Source: Adhaeribacter rhizoryzae
GTDB taxonomy: Bacteria; Bacteroidota; Bacteroidia; Cytophagales; Hymenobacteraceae
Reading direction: 5' to 3'
Assembly (NCBI RefSeq): GCF_008629685.1
Contig: NZ_VWSF01000006.1
Span: forward strand, 62,001-126,000
Length of the DNA stretch: 64,000 bases
Shown: positions 46,938 through 55,701 of the stretch, in pieces
Layout: every line of letters begins with the position of its first letter
How positions within the stretch are numbered: position 1 is the stretch's first letter
Notes under the pieces: generated by a model
What the model was told of the DNA's origin: nothing
What the model saw: only the letters and a program-made list of their open reading frames with translations
Database searches by the model: none
Position numbers and translations under genes: made by a program

Positions 46938-48070
46938 CAGGATTGGAATTGTTTTGTAATAACAGTGGTGATTTTTTCTAATTGCTCCGGTGTTAGGGCA
47001 GAGCCGGATGGCAGGCAAAGGCCTTGGTTAAACAAAGTTTCGGCTATTGTACCGCCATAGTAAGGGGTTTCGGCAAAAAGCGGTTGTAAGTGCAGCGGTT
47101 TCCAGAGCGGACGGGCTTCAATATTTTCTTTTTCCAGGGCTAAGCGTAATTGTTCCGGTGTTATGGGTTGGTCTGGCGCTAAAGTAATACAGGAAAGCCA
47201 GCGGTTAGAGAAAGCACCCGCTGGTTCGGGTAAAAACCGGATTGCCTTTATTGGGGCAAGCGCTTGTTGGTAATATTCGTAAATCTTACGCCGTTGTTGT
47301 ACCCGCTCTTGCAGCACTTCTAACTGGCCCAAGCCAATTCCTGCCGAAATATTGCTTAGCCGGTAATTATACCCTACTTCGGAATGCTGGTAATGCGGGG
47401 CAGGGTCTTTGGCTTGCGAAGCCAGGAATAAGGATTTTTGTGCCAGGCTGGCATTATCGGTAACCAATGCGCCGCCGCCGGAAGTAGTAATAATTTTATT
47501 GCCGTTAAAAGAATAAATGCCTATTGCCCCGAAAGTACCTAAAGCTTTATTCTGATAAGTAGAACCCAGTGCTTCGGCCGCATCTTCTATAACGGGTATA
47601 TTGTAGCGGTTCGCAATATTCATTACCTCGTTTAACTTAGCCGCCATACCGTATAAATGCACCAGCAAAATTGCTTTGGGCTTTTTACCTATTTGCAACC
47701 GCTCCTGAATAGCCTTTTCTAGCGTTACCGGACACATATTCCAGGTATCCGGTTCGCTATCAATAAATACGGGTGTAGCATCTTGGTATAAAATGGGATT
47801 GGCGGTGGCTACAAACGTAAAAGTAGAACAAAGCACTTCGTCGCCGGTGCCAATACCTAAAACCTGCAAAGCCAGGTGAATGGCAGCCGTACCGGAATTT
47901 AGTCCAACTGCCTGGTTTGCACCGGTTCTTTGGCAAAGTTCTTTTTCAAAATCCAGGATATTTTGTCCGGCCGTGGTAATGTAATTCTCGTCGAAAGCTT
48001 TTTGAATATATGCTTGCTCCGTACCGCTCATGTGTGGCGGCGATAAAAATATCCGCGACGAATCAGCCAT
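46937..48070 (-). CDS. DegT/DnrJ/EryC1/StrS aminotransferase (PglE-like)
   Basis: This is a 377-residue PLP sugar aminotransferase. The PLP Lys is K192 in SFNGNKIITTSGGG, with GLNSGTAAIHLAL, IEDAAEALGS and HLYGMAAKL. It fits the PglE/LegC type, which makes UDP-4-amino-4,6-dideoxy sugars from 4-keto intermediates. It overlaps the acetyltransferase gene by 8 nt upstream and nitroreductase downstream. No dehydratase of the PglF type is in this window. Confidence 0.92.
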   Translation of the reverse strand: MADSSRIFLSPPHMSGTEQAYIQKAFDENYITTAGQNILDFEKELCQRTGANQAVGLNSGTAAIHLALQVLGIGTGDEVLCSTFTFVATANPILYQDATPVFIDSEPDTWNMCPVTLEKAIQERLQIGKKPKAILLVHLYGMAAKLNEVMNIANRYNIPVIEDAAEALGSTYQNKALGTFGAIGIYSFNGNKIITTSGGGALVTDNASLAQKSLFLASQAKDPAPHYQHSEVGYNYRLSNISAGIGLGQLEVLQERVQQRRKIYEYYQQALAPIKAIRFLPEPAGAFSNRWLSCITLAPDQPITPEQLRLALEKENIEARPLWKPLHLQPLFAETPYYGGTIAETLFNQGLCLPSGSALTPEQLEKITTVITKQFQS

Positions 48071-48740
48071 GGTGTCGTTTAATAATTTTAGCCGGTACGC
48101 CCACCGCCGTTACCGCCGCTGGTAAATCGCGGTGCACCACGGCTCCGGCGCCAATAATCGCTTTATCGCCCACTTTCAGAAACTGGATAACCGTAGCGTT
48201 GGTGCCCACATATACGCCTTTGCCTAATTCAGAATTCCCGGCAATATTTACATGGGGCATTAGCGAAGTATAATCGCCCAGTTTTACATCGTGGCCCAGG
48301 GTACAGCCTAAATTTAAGAGCACGTGTTGCCCCAAGGTAATATTTGTTGTAATTACACAGCCTTGCGTAATAATGGTGCCCTCACCAATCTGGTTAAACT
48401 GGTAAGCTTCGTTGGGTACAGCCGGGTGAATTAAGGTCGCGAACTGAATATTTTCGTTCGTGATTTTCTCCGCAACCTGGGCTTTAATGCCGGGGTTACC
48501 AATGGCAATGGCTACATAAAGCGGTTCCTTAACGGCCTGTAATTTATCCCGATTTCCCAGGTACGGGTATTTATTAATGGTTTTGGGCGTTTCGGGGTTG
48601 TCATCGTAAAAACCAATCATGTTCCAGGTAGGAATAAACTGGTTTATCTGGTGAATCAGCATGAGCACTTCCCGGCCAAGGCCGCTGGCGCCAAAGATGG
48701 CAATATTTTTCAGGTACGAGTGGGTTCCTTTATGAGGCAT
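48063..48740 (-). CDS. sugar N/O-acetyltransferase (PglD/NeuD family)
   Basis: This is a 225-residue NeuD/PglD-family acetyltransferase. The N-terminal nucleotide-sugar-binding fold (IAIFGASGLGREVLMLIHQI) is followed by a left-handed beta-helix with the catalytic His in LGHDVKLGDYTSLMPHVNIAG, quoted in part. The ATG at 48740 (MPHKGTH) gives the family-like start; the frame is open to 48776. It acetylates the amino group placed by the neighbouring aminotransferase. It overlaps both neighbours. Confidence 0.9.
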   Translation of the reverse strand: MPHKGTHSYLKNIAIFGASGLGREVLMLIHQINQFIPTWNMIGFYDDNPETPKTINKYPYLGNRDKLQAVKEPLYVAIAIGNPGIKAQVAEKITNENIQFATLIHPAVPNEAYQFNQIGEGTIITQGCVITTNITLGQHVLLNLGCTLGHDVKLGDYTSLMPHVNIAGNSELGKGVYVGTNATVIQFLKVGDKAIIGAGAVVHRDLPAAVTAVGVPAKIIKRHHG

Positions 48741-49347
48741 GAGGTACAGTTCCAGTGAATCGTTCGGCAGTAGCACTGCCCGGAGCCTGAATATCGGTTG
48801 GCTTCCATAACTTCACAAAGGTGCGGGCTAATATTTTCAGGTCCAAAAAGAAACTTTGGTTTTCGGCGTACCACACATCATAATTAAATTTCTGTTCCCA
48901 AGTTATCGCATTGCGGCCATTTATTTGCGCCCAGCCCGTAATACCCGGCTTAACCTGATGCCGCTTGGCTTGTTCCGGCGAGTACAAAGGCAAATATTCG
49001 GGCAGCAAAGGGCGGGGACCTACCAAACTTAAATCACCTTTTAGTACGTTCCAGAGTTGGGGCAACTCGTCTAAGGAATAACGGCGCACCAGTTGGCCAA
49101 TTTGGGTTAAACGCTCGGCATCCGGCAGCAACGTGCCATCGGGCGCACAAGCATCGTGCATGGTTTTAAATTTATAGATGGTAAATAATTTGCCGTATTG
49201 ACCGGGACGGACCTGTTTAAATAAAATATTCTGTCCTTGCAAAATTAGCAGCAACAAAGCTGTTAAAAGCACCACCGGTAAAGTTACCGGCAGACTCAGG
49301 ATTATAAATCCTAAATCTAAAGCTCTTTTAAAATATTGCTGGTACAT
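48730..49347 (-). CDS. initiating sugar-phosphate transferase (PglC-like)
   Basis: This 205-residue monotopic phosphoglycosyl transferase places a sugar-1-phosphate on undecaprenyl phosphate to start a glycan. It has a single membrane helix (FIILSLPVTLPVVLLTALLLL), FKTMHDA, the catalytic Asp-Glu in YSLDELPQLWNVLKGDLSLV, VGPRPLLPEYL and ITGWAQINGRN. The start at 49347 (MYQQYFKRALDLG) matches the family and lies 22 nt after a perfect -7 box at 49369-49376. The longer frame to 49458 starts before that box and is rejected. Confidence 0.92.
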   Translation of the reverse strand: MYQQYFKRALDLGFIILSLPVTLPVVLLTALLLLILQGQNILFKQVRPGQYGKLFTIYKFKTMHDACAPDGTLLPDAERLTQIGQLVRRYSLDELPQLWNVLKGDLSLVGPRPLLPEYLPLYSPEQAKRHQVKPGITGWAQINGRNAITWEQKFNYDVWYAENQSFFLDLKILARTFVKLWKPTDIQAPGSATAERFTGTVPHAS

Positions 49348-49368
49348 ACTTTGTTTTGGGAAGAACTT

Positions 49369-49376
49369 CAAAATTA
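49369..49376 (-). promoter_or_regulatory. -7 box of the pglC-like operon promoter
   Basis: The minus strand reads TAATTTTG (perfect TAnnTTTG), 22 nt upstream of the ATG at 49347. It should drive the four overlapping genes down to the nitroreductase. Confidence 0.65.
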
Positions 49377-49542
49377 AGCTTAAGTTTTCGTTTTTCGAAA
49401 TATTACGCTGGTTTTCAGCCTTTCTATTTCGGAATAGATATTTTCTGCACGTGATCAACCTGATATTTTACGATAAAATTCACCTGACAAAACAGGAGCG
49501 GATGGTTTTTTTGTCTGCACGCGGTTCTATAACTTCGCAGCT

Positions 49543-50352
49543 ATGATTTTATTCCCGAATGCAAAAATAAATATTGGGTTAAATATTGTTTCGAAGCGGC
49601 CCGATGGTTTCCGCAACCTGGAGTCGTGCTTTTACCCGGTGCAGTGGTGCGATGCCCTGGAAATATTGCCGGCCGAAACCATGCAATTTTCTTTATCCGG
49701 CATTCCGGTGCCGGGTGCCGCCGAAACCAATTTATGCCTGAAAGCTTACGAATTGTTAAAGGCCGATTATGATTTGCCGCCGGTTTTTATGCACCTGCAC
49801 AAAAATATTCCGATTGGCGCCGGTATGGGCGGCGGCTCGGCCGATTCGGCTTTTGCCTTAAAGCTGCTGAACGATTTATTTAAATTGAATATTAGTACCG
49901 AACAGCTAGAAGATTACGCGCGCCGCCTGGGGAGCGATTGTGCCTTTTTTATCCGGAACAAACCGGTATTTGCCATTGAAAAAGGTGATATTTTTCAGGA
50001 TATAAAGCTGGATTTAACAGGTTACGGCTGCACAGTGGTTTACCCCGATTTACATATTACCACGGCCGAAGCTTACAGCCAGGTAGTGCCACAAGCACCA
50101 GCAGAACCCTTGCTAACAGCTTTGCAAGAAAATATTAGCACCTGGCAAGAAACCGTAAAAAATGATTTTGAAGCTGCTTTGTTTCCGCGCTACCCCGTAA
50201 TTGGTGAAGTTAAAGCACAACTTTACCAGGCCGGAGCCTTGTACGCAGCGATGACCGGTTCGGGCTCGGCGGTTTTTGGTATCTTCCCGAAAGAACAGGC
50301 TATGGAACTAACGTTCCCGGCTGCGTATCGGGTGTGGCGGGGGCTGCTTTAA
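49543..50352 (+). CDS. ispE: 4-diphosphocytidyl-2-C-methyl-D-erythritol kinase
   Basis: This 269-residue GHMP kinase of the MEP isoprenoid pathway phosphorylates CDP-ME. It has an N-terminal NAKINIGLNI, the ATP loop IPIGAGMGGGSADSAF, and the C-terminal MTGSGSAVFGIF. Full length. The 3' end overlaps the convergent DMT carrier gene by 53 nt. A near-consensus -7 box (TAACTTCG at 49530-49537) lies close upstream. Confidence 0.96.
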   Translation: MILFPNAKINIGLNIVSKRPDGFRNLESCFYPVQWCDALEILPAETMQFSLSGIPVPGAAETNLCLKAYELLKADYDLPPVFMHLHKNIPIGAGMGGGSADSAFALKLLNDLFKLNISTEQLEDYARRLGSDCAFFIRNKPVFAIEKGDIFQDIKLDLTGYGCTVVYPDLHITTAEAYSQVVPQAPAEPLLTALQENISTWQETVKNDFEAALFPRYPVIGEVKAQLYQAGALYAAMTGSGSAVFGIFPKEQAMELTFPAAYRVWRGLL

Positions 50353-51253
50353 GCTTATATCGCCGGTTCAGGTATCGCTCGATTAAGGAATGCGAAAAAA
50401 CGCTGAATAAAATAATAACTGCCCCCAGGTAAAAGCCACCCGACATTTTTTCGGAATCTTTAAAAATAAAATAAGCGAACAAAATGCCGTAAACCGGCTC
50501 AAGGTTAATGCTTAGGTTTACCGTAAAGGCCGATATTTTTTTCATGAGCCGAACCGAAGCGGTGAATGGGTAAACGGTACATACAATTGCCAGAATCAGC
50601 AACCAAAGTACATCCAGCCAGGTGAGCGCTAAATTTATTGTACCGGTATCGGTAAACCAGCGGGCATATACCGGAAAAAATAAGGCAGTAGCCAGACAAG
50701 CACCTACCATTTCGTAGCAGCTAATAATGGCGGGCCGGTAGGTTTTAACCAAACGAACGTTTAAGATAGAGAAAACAGCGCTCAGCAATGCCGATACCAC
50801 GGCCATTACAATGCCTAGTACGTGATCGAACTCGAACCGGAAAATCAGGTATAAACCCAAAATTATTAACAAAGCCATGAATATTTCGTGTGCCTGTATT
50901 TTCTTTTGGGTAAAAATTGGCTCCAGAATGGCGGTCCATAAACTAATAGTAGACATGCCCGCCAGGCAAATAGCCACAGAAGAAACCCGCGCCGAAGCAA
51001 AAAACAATATCCAGTGGGCCGAAATAATAAAGCCTACCCCTAGCATCCGGATGAATGCTTTGCGACCGACATTAAAGGAAATTTTCCGGAAGTAAATAAT
51101 CAGGGCCAGGGCAGAAGCGGCCAGCAGCGTACGCACAAAAACTAACTCTACGGCCGGAACGGAAATTAATTTACCCAAAATAGCGGTAAAACCCCACAGA
51201 AAAACAATAAAGTGGAGTTCCAGGTAATTTTTAAAACTGACAGATTCTTTCAA
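50300..51253 (-). CDS. DMT-superfamily transporter (EamA)
   Basis: This is a 317-residue membrane protein with ten TM helices in two EamA repeats (FLWGFTAILGKL in the first, VVSALLSAVFSILNVRLVK in the second). Probably a metabolite exporter; the substrate is unknown. It is downstream of the LptF/G-like gene on the same strand. Its last 53 nt overlap ispE on the opposite strand. Confidence 0.88.
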   Translation of the reverse strand: MKESVSFKNYLELHFIVFLWGFTAILGKLISVPAVELVFVRTLLAASALALIIYFRKISFNVGRKAFIRMLGVGFIISAHWILFFASARVSSVAICLAGMSTISLWTAILEPIFTQKKIQAHEIFMALLIILGLYLIFRFEFDHVLGIVMAVVSALLSAVFSILNVRLVKTYRPAIISCYEMVGACLATALFFPVYARWFTDTGTINLALTWLDVLWLLILAIVCTVYPFTASVRLMKKISAFTVNLSINLEPVYGILFAYFIFKDSEKMSGGFYLGAVIILFSVFSHSLIERYLNRRYKLKAAPATPDTQPGTLVP

Positions 51254-51368
51254 AACAAGAATAATTAACTAGCCTTACCCGATGTTTAAATGGGCAAAAC
51301 GAATAGCGTGAACACAAATATAAACAGGTTGGTGGTGGTTTAGGCTTAAGTTACTGCGTTGGATAAAT

Positions 51369-52448
51369 TTACCTGGGTACGGTTTTATAAAGCACAATTC
51401 CGATAAGAGTAAAGACAATAGACGGTATCCAGGAAGCTAACATAGGTGGTACATCGCCTACCTGGGCCAGGCTGCGGCTCATAATTACAAATATTATAAA
51501 AATAAAGGCCAGCACAAACCCTAAGGCAATCTGGAAACCAACGCCGCCCCGGGCTTTGCGCGAACTCAGAATTACCCCAATTACCGTTAAAATAATAATG
51601 GCAAAAGGGTAACTGAACCGTTCGTATTTTTCAATTAAATATATTTCTACGTCATCGGCGCCCCGCATCTGGCGTTCGTCAATATAGCGGTTTAGTTCGG
51701 GTAAGGTAAAAGTTTCGGCCAGGCGGTACGTACTCGCAAAGTCTTTGGGTAATAAATTTAAGGTAGTATCTACGGGGGTGTTATGTACGATTATTTCTTC
51801 TTTGTCGCCGTTAATTACCCGCAGCACGTAGCGATCCAGGCGCCATTTCTTTTTTTCGTCGTTCCAGCTAATGGCATCAGAAGTTAATTTGCTTTTCAGG
51901 GTGCCGTCTTCAATGGTTTCCATGGTAAAGCGGTAGCCAATATTGGCTGTGTTGTTGTAGCTTTCCATGTAAGCATATTGCGTAGGCGATAGCTTAAAGT
52001 GAATATTCCGCTGATCGAACGTGTACGGGTTTTTAATATATTTTACCTCAAACGCTACCCGGGTTTTGTTGGCGTTCGGAATTATCCAACCGATTAAGGC
52101 AAAGGTAACGCCGCCAATAATGGCCGCACCCCATACGTAAGGCACAATAAACCGCTTAAAACTCACGCCGCTGCTTAAAATGGCTACTACTTCGGTGTGC
52201 GAAGCCAGCTTGGCCGTAACAAAAACAGTAGCAATAAATACCGTTATGGGGCTGAGCATATTGGCGTAAAACGGAATCAGGTTAATGTAATAATCAAACA
52301 AGATTTCTTTTATCGATACATTATGCTGAATAAAATCGTCGTTTTTTTCGGTGAAGTCGATTACGCAAATAATGGCAATCAGAATTAAAACCACAAACAC
52401 GAACGTGGTCAGGAATTTTTTAAGAATATATTTATCGAGGAGTTTCAT
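51369..52448 (-). CDS. LptF/LptG family permease
   Basis: This 359-residue subunit belongs to the lipopolysaccharide export ABC transporter. It has the N-terminal MKLLDKYILKKFLTTFVFVV, five to six TM helices, a periplasmic beta-jellyroll between TM3 and TM4 (about 100-270), and a C-terminal TM bundle (ARGGVGFQIALGFVLAF). It follows tgt, as commonly seen in Bacteroidota. LptF versus LptG cannot be separated here with confidence. Confidence 0.9.
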   Translation of the reverse strand: MKLLDKYILKKFLTTFVFVVLILIAIICVIDFTEKNDDFIQHNVSIKEILFDYYINLIPFYANMLSPITVFIATVFVTAKLASHTEVVAILSSGVSFKRFIVPYVWGAAIIGGVTFALIGWIIPNANKTRVAFEVKYIKNPYTFDQRNIHFKLSPTQYAYMESYNNTANIGYRFTMETIEDGTLKSKLTSDAISWNDEKKKWRLDRYVLRVINGDKEEIIVHNTPVDTTLNLLPKDFASTYRLAETFTLPELNRYIDERQMRGADDVEIYLIEKYERFSYPFAIIILTVIGVILSSRKARGGVGFQIALGFVLAFIFIIFVIMSRSLAQVGDVPPMLASWIPSIVFTLIGIVLYKTVPR

Positions 52449-52464
52449 TCGTGTAAATAACTTG

Positions 52465-52660
52465 TTTCGTTATTTGTTAGTCGTTAATCGTTGTTCGAAA
52501 GCTATTGTTTTTTAATTTTTTAGGGTAAGTTGTTAAGGTAGTTTAATTGTTTAGCAAATAACGCTGTAAGTCTTATAAATTACATGATGTAACAGGTTTG
52601 CAAACTTTTAATCCGTAAAATATTAATCCGAACAACGAATAACGATTAACGAACAACGAA
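52465..52660. repeat. paired AACGA/TTAATCG-type short repeats around the tgt-lptF/G gap
   Basis: 52465-52500 (TTTCGTTATTTGTTAGTCGT...) and 52629-52661 (CGAACAACGAATAACGATTA...) are built from the same short units in opposite orientation, about 130 nt apart. Arms pair imperfectly over about 30 nt. Confidence 0.55.
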
Positions 52661-52663
52661 ATC

Positions 52664-53794
52664 CTACAACCGCTGCATTACCTGTTTTACTATTTTGTCT
52701 TTCCAGGCCAGGTAGTCGCCGGCAATAATGTGCTCGCGGGCTTGTTTTACCAGCCACAAATAAAAAGTAAGGTTATGCACGCTCGATATTTGGGAGCCCA
52801 GCATTTCGCCGCTGTGTACCAAATGCCGCAAATAAGCTTTAGAATAAAAAGTGCTGGCGTAACCCCCTATGGTTTCATCTATCGGCGAAAAATCGTTTTT
52901 CCAGCGTTCGTTACGGATGTTAATAATGCCTTGCGAGGTAAAAAGCATACCGTTGCGGGCGTTGCGGGTAGGCAATACGCAATCGAACATATCTACGCCC
53001 AAAGCAATATTCTCGAGAATATTGGCCGGGGTACCAACGCCCATTAAATAACGGGGTTTATTGGCGGGTAAAATATCGCATACCAATTCGGTAAACTCGT
53101 ACATCATCTCGGCCGGTTCACCCACCGATAAACCGCCTATGGCATTGCCCTCCCGGTTAAAAGAAGCAATTGTTTCGGCGGATTGGATGCGCAAATCTTT
53201 GTAGGTACTGCCCTGCACAATCGGAAATAAAGTCTGGTCGTAGCCGTATTTGCCTTCAGTACTGTCAAAACGGTCGCAGCAGCGTTGCAACCAGCGGTGC
53301 GTCATGTCCAGTGACTTTTTGGCATAATTATATTCGCAAGGGTACGGCGTACATTCGTCAAAAGCCATCATAATATCGGCCCCAATAGTGCGCTGAATAT
53401 CCATGACGCCTTCCGGTGAGAAAAAATGCGTAGAGCCGTCGATATGCGATTTAAATTTTACGCCTTCTTCCACAATTTTGCGGGTACCCGAAAGCGAATA
53501 AACCTGGTAGCCACCGCTATCGGTTAATATGGGTTTGTCCCAGCCATTAAATTTATGCAGGCCACCGGCTTGTTCCAGCACTTCCAGGCCCGGCCGCAAA
53601 TACAAATGGTACGTATTTCCCAATATTATTTGCGCCTGAATATCGTTGGTTAGTTCGCGCTGGTGCACGGCTTTTACGGTGCCAGCGGTACCAACGGGCA
53701 TAAAAATAGGCGTTTGGATGTTGCCGTGCGCGGTGGTTATTTCGCCGGCGCGGGCTTTGGAATGAGTATCTTTAGCGGTAAGTTCGAATGTCAT
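52664..53794 (-). CDS. tgt: queuine tRNA-ribosyltransferase
   Basis: This 376-residue enzyme exchanges guanine 34 for the queuosine precursor in tRNAs with GUN anticodons. Conserved parts are ILTDSGGYQVYSL (catalytic region), GGLSVGEP, RYLMGVGTP and FDCVLPTRNARNGMLFT. The zinc ligands CxCxxC expected before SRAYLHHL are missing: the stretch reads PIDETIGGYASTFYSKAYLRHL, split here from SVHNL, so only the His remains. Similar loss occurs in other Bacteroidota as I know the family. Confidence 0.95.
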   Translation of the reverse strand: MTFELTAKDTHSKARAGEITTAHGNIQTPIFMPVGTAGTVKAVHQRELTNDIQAQIILGNTYHLYLRPGLEVLEQAGGLHKFNGWDKPILTDSGGYQVYSLSGTRKIVEEGVKFKSHIDGSTHFFSPEGVMDIQRTIGADIMMAFDECTPYPCEYNYAKKSLDMTHRWLQRCCDRFDSTEGKYGYDQTLFPIVQGSTYKDLRIQSAETIASFNREGNAIGGLSVGEPAEMMYEFTELVCDILPANKPRYLMGVGTPANILENIALGVDMFDCVLPTRNARNGMLFTSQGIINIRNERWKNDFSPIDETIGGYASTFYSKAYLRHLVHSGEMLGSQISSVHNLTFYLWLVKQAREHIIAGDYLAWKDKIVKQVMQRL

Positions 53795-53874
53795 GGTTGG
53801 TGCTGCCGGAATGTCTGTTTTGGCGCAAGGCTTTCTTAAAAAAACAGACCGGTTGTTGGTATTAAAATAACAGG

Positions 53875-53882
53875 CAAAATTA
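53875..53882 (-). promoter_or_regulatory. -7 box of the tgt promoter
   Basis: The minus strand reads TAATTTTG (perfect TAnnTTTG), 81 nt upstream of the tgt ATG. Confidence 0.5.
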
Positions 53883-53986
53883 CGGCTAAATATTTAATTT
53901 GCCGAACCGGTACCCGTTTATTCCTGCAACCAGCCTATAATCGGCGAAAAATAAGCTAATATTACGCGCTTATTCCGGAATATCGT

Positions 53987-55099
53987 TTGGCTATTGATTT
54001 TTTATATATTCTGCTTATTATTTGTGTGCTCATTCAGTGGGGGTACATGTTTTATTATTTTCTGCCATTTTATTTTTACACCCCGCCGGTAGCAAATTCG
54101 GGCCAATCGCCTAAGCCGGTTTCGGTAATAATTGCCGCCCACAACGAACTTAATAATTTACAGCGCCTGTTGCCTGCCGTTCTTTCCCAGCAATACCCTG
54201 ACTTTGAAGTTATTGTGGTGGACGATCGATCTTCGGACAATACCGCCGAATATTTACAACAATTACAAAGTAAATATAAAAACTTTCGGTATATTAAAAT
54301 TGAAAATACAGGCCGGCCGGAAAATCAGAAGAAATATGCACTTACCCAAGGCGTGGATTTTGCGCGGTTTGAATATTTATTACTGACCGATGCGGATTGT
54401 ATGCCATTGAGCAACAACTGGATAGGTGAAATAATGGCGGGTTTTACCAATGGTGCAGCAATGGTGCTGGGGTACTCGCCGTATAGTAAAAAACCAGGTT
54501 TTTTAAATCATTTAATCCGATTTGAAACCTTGTTATCTGCAATTCAGTATTTGTCTTTTAGTGTAAAAGGCAGGGCTTATATGGGGGTAGGCCGGAACCT
54601 CTCTTATACTAAAAAATGTTTCTATGAAAGTAATGGGTTTACCGCACACATAAATATCTTGGGAGGAGACGATGATTTATTTGTACAAACCGCTGCTCCG
54701 CGGCACAAAGTAAATATAGCTATCAGCAGAGAATGCCAGACCGAAAGTATTCCGAAACAAACGTATTCGGAATGGGTTATTCAGAAAAGGCGACACCTAA
54801 ATGTGGGCCGTTATTATAAACTGGCCGATAAATTGCTGATAGGAATCTTTATGTTATCTAATATTTTCTTTTATTTAACCGCTATTTTTCTTTTGTTTGT
54901 GCCGGATAATTTAATCTTCCTTGGCATACTTTTTACCCTACGCAGTATCGTTGTATACTTTGTGTATGTTTTATTAGCCCGAAAAATTAAAGAGCCTTTA
55001 TCGGTTTTTCTCTTGCCCGTGCTCGATTTGGTTTACTTTTTGAACTACCTGATGCTGGGGGCCTCTGTATTAATTCTTAACAAAGTAAGATGGAAATAA
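53987..55099 (+). CDS. family 2 glycosyltransferase, membrane-anchored
   Basis: This is a 370-residue GT2. An N-terminal TM (DFLYILLIICVLIQW) precedes the GT-A domain with VSVIIAAHNELNNL, VVDDRSSDN, TDADCMP and the QKRRHL motif, and two to three TM helices end the protein. The start is a TTG; the first ATG (54047) would cut away the first TM helix, so TTG is preferred. The last 10 nt overlap the sigma factor gene. It resembles processive or lipid-linked GT2 enzymes; the product is unknown. Confidence 0.87.
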   Translation: MAIDFLYILLIICVLIQWGYMFYYFLPFYFYTPPVANSGQSPKPVSVIIAAHNELNNLQRLLPAVLSQQYPDFEVIVVDDRSSDNTAEYLQQLQSKYKNFRYIKIENTGRPENQKKYALTQGVDFARFEYLLLTDADCMPLSNNWIGEIMAGFTNGAAMVLGYSPYSKKPGFLNHLIRFETLLSAIQYLSFSVKGRAYMGVGRNLSYTKKCFYESNGFTAHINILGGDDDLFVQTAAPRHKVNIAISRECQTESIPKQTYSEWVIQKRRHLNVGRYYKLADKLLIGIFMLSNIFFYLTAIFLLFVPDNLIFLGILFTLRSIVVYFVYVLLARKIKEPLSVFLLPVLDLVYFLNYLMLGASVLILNKVRWK

Positions 55100-55701
55100 A
55101 CAATAAACAATTTTCTGCTAAAGCGAAACACGATTTTAAACTTATTCAGGCGGCCGTAGAGGAGGGCGACGAAAAAGCCTACGCGGAGCTGATGAACATA
55201 TATAAAAAGCCCGTTTACCACGTGGTGCTTAAAATGGTGCGCAACCCCGACGATGCCGAAGATTTAACCATTGAGGCTTTTGCCAAGGCTTTCCGGAACC
55301 TGCATAAGTTTAACCCGGAATATGCATTTAGTACCTGGCTTTTCCGGATTGCCACGAACAACTGTATCGACTTTATCCGGAAAAATAAAATCAAAACTAT
55401 GAGCATCGACTCGGCCATTAAAATAGATAATGGCGATGAGATAAACATTGATTTTAAAGACCTGAACCTGAATCCGCAGGAAAGCGCTATTAAGAACCAG
55501 AAAATCCAGATTATGCAGTTTATCGTAAGCAAACTGCCCGATAAATACCAGCGCCTGGTTACGTTGCGGTATTTCGATGAATTATCGTACGAAGAAATAG
55601 CTACTGAACTGAACGCCCCACTGGGTACTGTAAAAGCCCAGCTGCACCGCGCCCGCGAGTTGCTTTACGACATGGTTAAAAACAAGAAGCACTTAATTTA
55701 A
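55090..55701 (+). CDS. sigma-70 family (ECF-like) RNA polymerase sigma factor
   Basis: This is a 203-residue sigma factor with region 2 (YHVVLKMVRNPDDAEDLTIEAF, quoted in part; then FSTWLFRIATNNCIDFIRK) and region 4 (LPDKYQRLVTLRYFDELSYEEIA, quoted in part; then GTVKAQLHRARELL). No anti-sigma gene is adjacent. The start overlaps the GT2 gene by 10 nt, so the two are coupled in translation. It has its own terminator downstream. Confidence 0.92.
   Translation: MEINNKQFSAKAKHDFKLIQAAVEEGDEKAYAELMNIYKKPVYHVVLKMVRNPDDAEDLTIEAFAKAFRNLHKFNPEYAFSTWLFRIATNNCIDFIRKNKIKTMSIDSAIKIDNGDEINIDFKDLNLNPQESAIKNQKIQIMQFIVSKLPDKYQRLVTLRYFDELSYEEIATELNAPLGTVKAQLHRARELLYDMVKNKKHLI

Noticed and set aside
49348-49458. 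N-terminal extension of the PglC-like enzyme
   Set aside because: The extension would start upstream of the perfect -7 box and does not resemble family N-termini.
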